Translations under genes and position numbers: made by a program
The notes under the pieces: model-generated
What the model was told of the DNA's origin: nothing
What the model saw: only the letters and a program-made list of their open reading frames with translations
Database searches by the model: none
Shown here: piece by piece, positions 62,407 to 64,000 of the stretch
Layout of the letters: every line of letters starts with the position of its first letter
How positions within the stretch are numbered: position 1 is the stretch's first letter
Assembly: GCA_022829145.1 (NCBI GenBank)
Contig: CM040750.1
Coordinates: 6,448,255 to 6,512,254 of the forward strand
Length of the DNA: 64,000 nucleotides
Reading direction: 5' to 3'
From: Albula goreensis
Taxonomy: Eukaryota > Chordata > Actinopteri > Albuliformes > Albulidae

Positions 62407-64000
62407 CTTCAAAAGACGGGACATCGACAGAATCTCTGCTTTCGCGTTCATTTTTAACTGTGTTGACTTTACTTTTGCATTCATCCACCTTTCACATTCA
62501 TTTTAAATGAGCTATTTTTACTTTCACATTCATTCATCTTTCACATTCATTTCAATTTTGTTATTTTTACTTTTGCATTCAGTCATCTTTCACATTCACT
62601 TTTGTCTTATTTTTGCTTTTACAGCCATTGATGTAGCTGAAGTGCTTGTCCACACAGGCAGGCAGTAGGGCTAAATGAATAGCAAAGAGATAAGATCGCA
62701 GATATTGAACAGCACAACAGAATTAAAGCACCATCCGGTAAATGAAATAAGACTGGATGGTAAACATACTGTCATGCACGTGTGTAATATGAACTGCAGA
62801 AAAGCTATCAGGCAAAGACCAGCAGGCAAGACCTAAGGTGAGTAGTGTATGTCTGTTCCATATTGAGACAAATATCACTTCTGTGATTCTTCTGAGGCCT
62901 GTAACTGAGGGATGGGGTTAGGACATACTTACAAATGTTCTTGGTAAACCCTAATGAAAAATGATTCAAAAACCCTTTAGATTTCCTGATTCCAGACATA
63001 TCAAGGGTTGTTTTTCAGGTTTAAATGAGGAACTTCATTAAATAATGAATGCGCAGCATTGTTGTGGCTTGGCCAATTTCCTGGAGCCTCATGTAAAAGA
63101 TTGAGGATTTGATCTTGAGTGAAATGCAACCAGAGGGCATGTAGACAAGAGTACTTTTGGTGTGGAATTAACAGTCAGTACAGTGCAGATGGCTGAGAAA
63201 TGAAGGTCCAGCACCCTGGAACAATGCTAGAAGTAGTGGACCTTTAGTGTGGTCATTGACAGTTTAACATTAAAGATAAAAAATAAAGTTAACATAGCAC
63301 ATGTGATAAAGTAAAGGGTGTTCTCTAGGCTGGATATGAACAGACCCTATTGATATGGCCATTCAACAATTCCACTGGTGGTGAAAAAACTCACGATACC
63401 TGAACTGTTGTGAGAGGACTGATCCAAGATGGCCGACAGTCTTCAGCCAAGCAGAGAAAAGGTTTGAGCACTGCACTGAGTTATCTGAGCTGAGCCACCC
63501 CCAAAGGGAGTTTATACATCCATCACAACACATTACCATTACAATCAGAATAGATTTCGCTGGAGATTATGCCTTTCGCCAAAGAAAGTGTCCACCTTTA
63601 AGCTGCTCGTAGTAGGTTTCACAGATCATTTATCTTGATAAGGTTCATTATCAAGCATTTGATGCTACTCAGACCGAGCGGCTTGTACCTGGCCCAAGGC
63701 AAAGAAAAACGATTACCCTCTTTGGGTGTATTTAAACAGATTTAATTATGGGTAATGTAGTTTTATCTCTGTTTACATAATGGAAGCTGTTGTTACATAA
63801 GAGGTATACATTTAAGTCTGATATTGCAGGTAACACCACAAATTCTTTGTTTCTCTCGTGAAGTGCAAGGCTTTTAAAAGTCATTCATTTCACAGCAAAA
63901 TACTGCTTCAGATATGTTGCTGATGAATGATATTAAAAAGGGTCAAAATGGATCAAAATGATTGCTTTATTAATATGCATTGTAATCACATCTAATCCAT
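62407..64000 (-). other. scgn intron 2 (runs off the window)
   Basis: I searched the minus strand for secretagogin exons 1 and 2 (EF1, FFxHML-like) and saw none, so they lie beyond 64 kb. Apart from the tandem repeat next to exon 3, nothing is recognised. Confidence 0.65.
62430..62612. repeat. ~48-bp tandem repeat, 3 copies, beside scgn exon 3
   Basis: CTTTCACATTCATTTTAAAT-type units with TATTTTTACTTTYGCATTCA-type second halves. The nearest copy ends about 25 bp from the exon 3 acceptor, inside the area where the branch point should be. Confidence 0.8.

Noticed and set aside
62206-62484. Using the ATG at 62484 or 62451 as an scgn start
   Set aside because: The upstream part is tandem-repeat intron; alignment to secretagogin begins at DDVTEE, and EF1 must come from exons beyond the window.

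Overview
The window is nuclear DNA of a vertebrate, almost certainly a ray-finned fish. Protein-coding sequence is a small fraction, split into short exons with GT-AG borders. The rest is introns and intergenic DNA rich in minisatellites and CA/TG microsatellites, with two copies of a tRNA-derived SINE whose tail matches a motif common in fish genomes. I see no bacterial, organellar or viral genes. Species cannot be fixed from this sequence.

Two genes are supported, both on the minus strand and both cut by the window edges. From about 35.3 kb down to 1.1 kb lies the 5' part of an MTSS-family gene, best matched to mtss1 (missing in metastasis / MIM). Six coding exons (34784-34713, 32283-32222, 28100-28027, 3089-3005, 1965-1874, 1201-1127) encode the first 153 residues of the I-BAR (IMD) membrane-bending domain. 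The remaining exons lie beyond position 1. From beyond 64 kb down to about 52.05 kb lies secretagogin (scgn), a six-EF-hand calcium sensor of the calbindin/calretinin family. Nine coding exons (62406 to 52533) encode about 225 residues through the stop codon. The two first coding exons, about 48 residues, are not in the window. Exon phases agree across every junction in both genes.

Layout: 1-1.1 kb, mtss1 intron with a perfect 29-bp-arm palindrome; 1.1-3.1 kb, three clustered I-BAR exons between TG and CA microsatellites; 3.1-28.0 kb, a 25-kb intron with several minisatellites (28-, 22-, 26-bp units) and one SINE; 28.0-34.8 kb, the first three coding exons; 34.8-35.4 kb, 5' UTR/promoter with a possible upstream ORF; 35.4-52.0 kb, intergenic, dominated by a 55-bp satellite bracketed by two copies of a ~120-bp repeat; 52.0-62.4 kb, scgn with a 39-bp minisatellite; 62.4-64 kb, scgn intron.

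The two genes do not form a pathway. MTSS proteins shape membrane and actin, and secretagogin senses calcium in secretory and neural cells. Their adjacency is of interest because human MTSS2 lies near another calbindin-family gene, CALB2. I found no clear new biological system. The most checkable observations are the palindrome, the upstream ORF, the repeat structures near splice sites, and the MTSS/hexa-EF-hand linkage.
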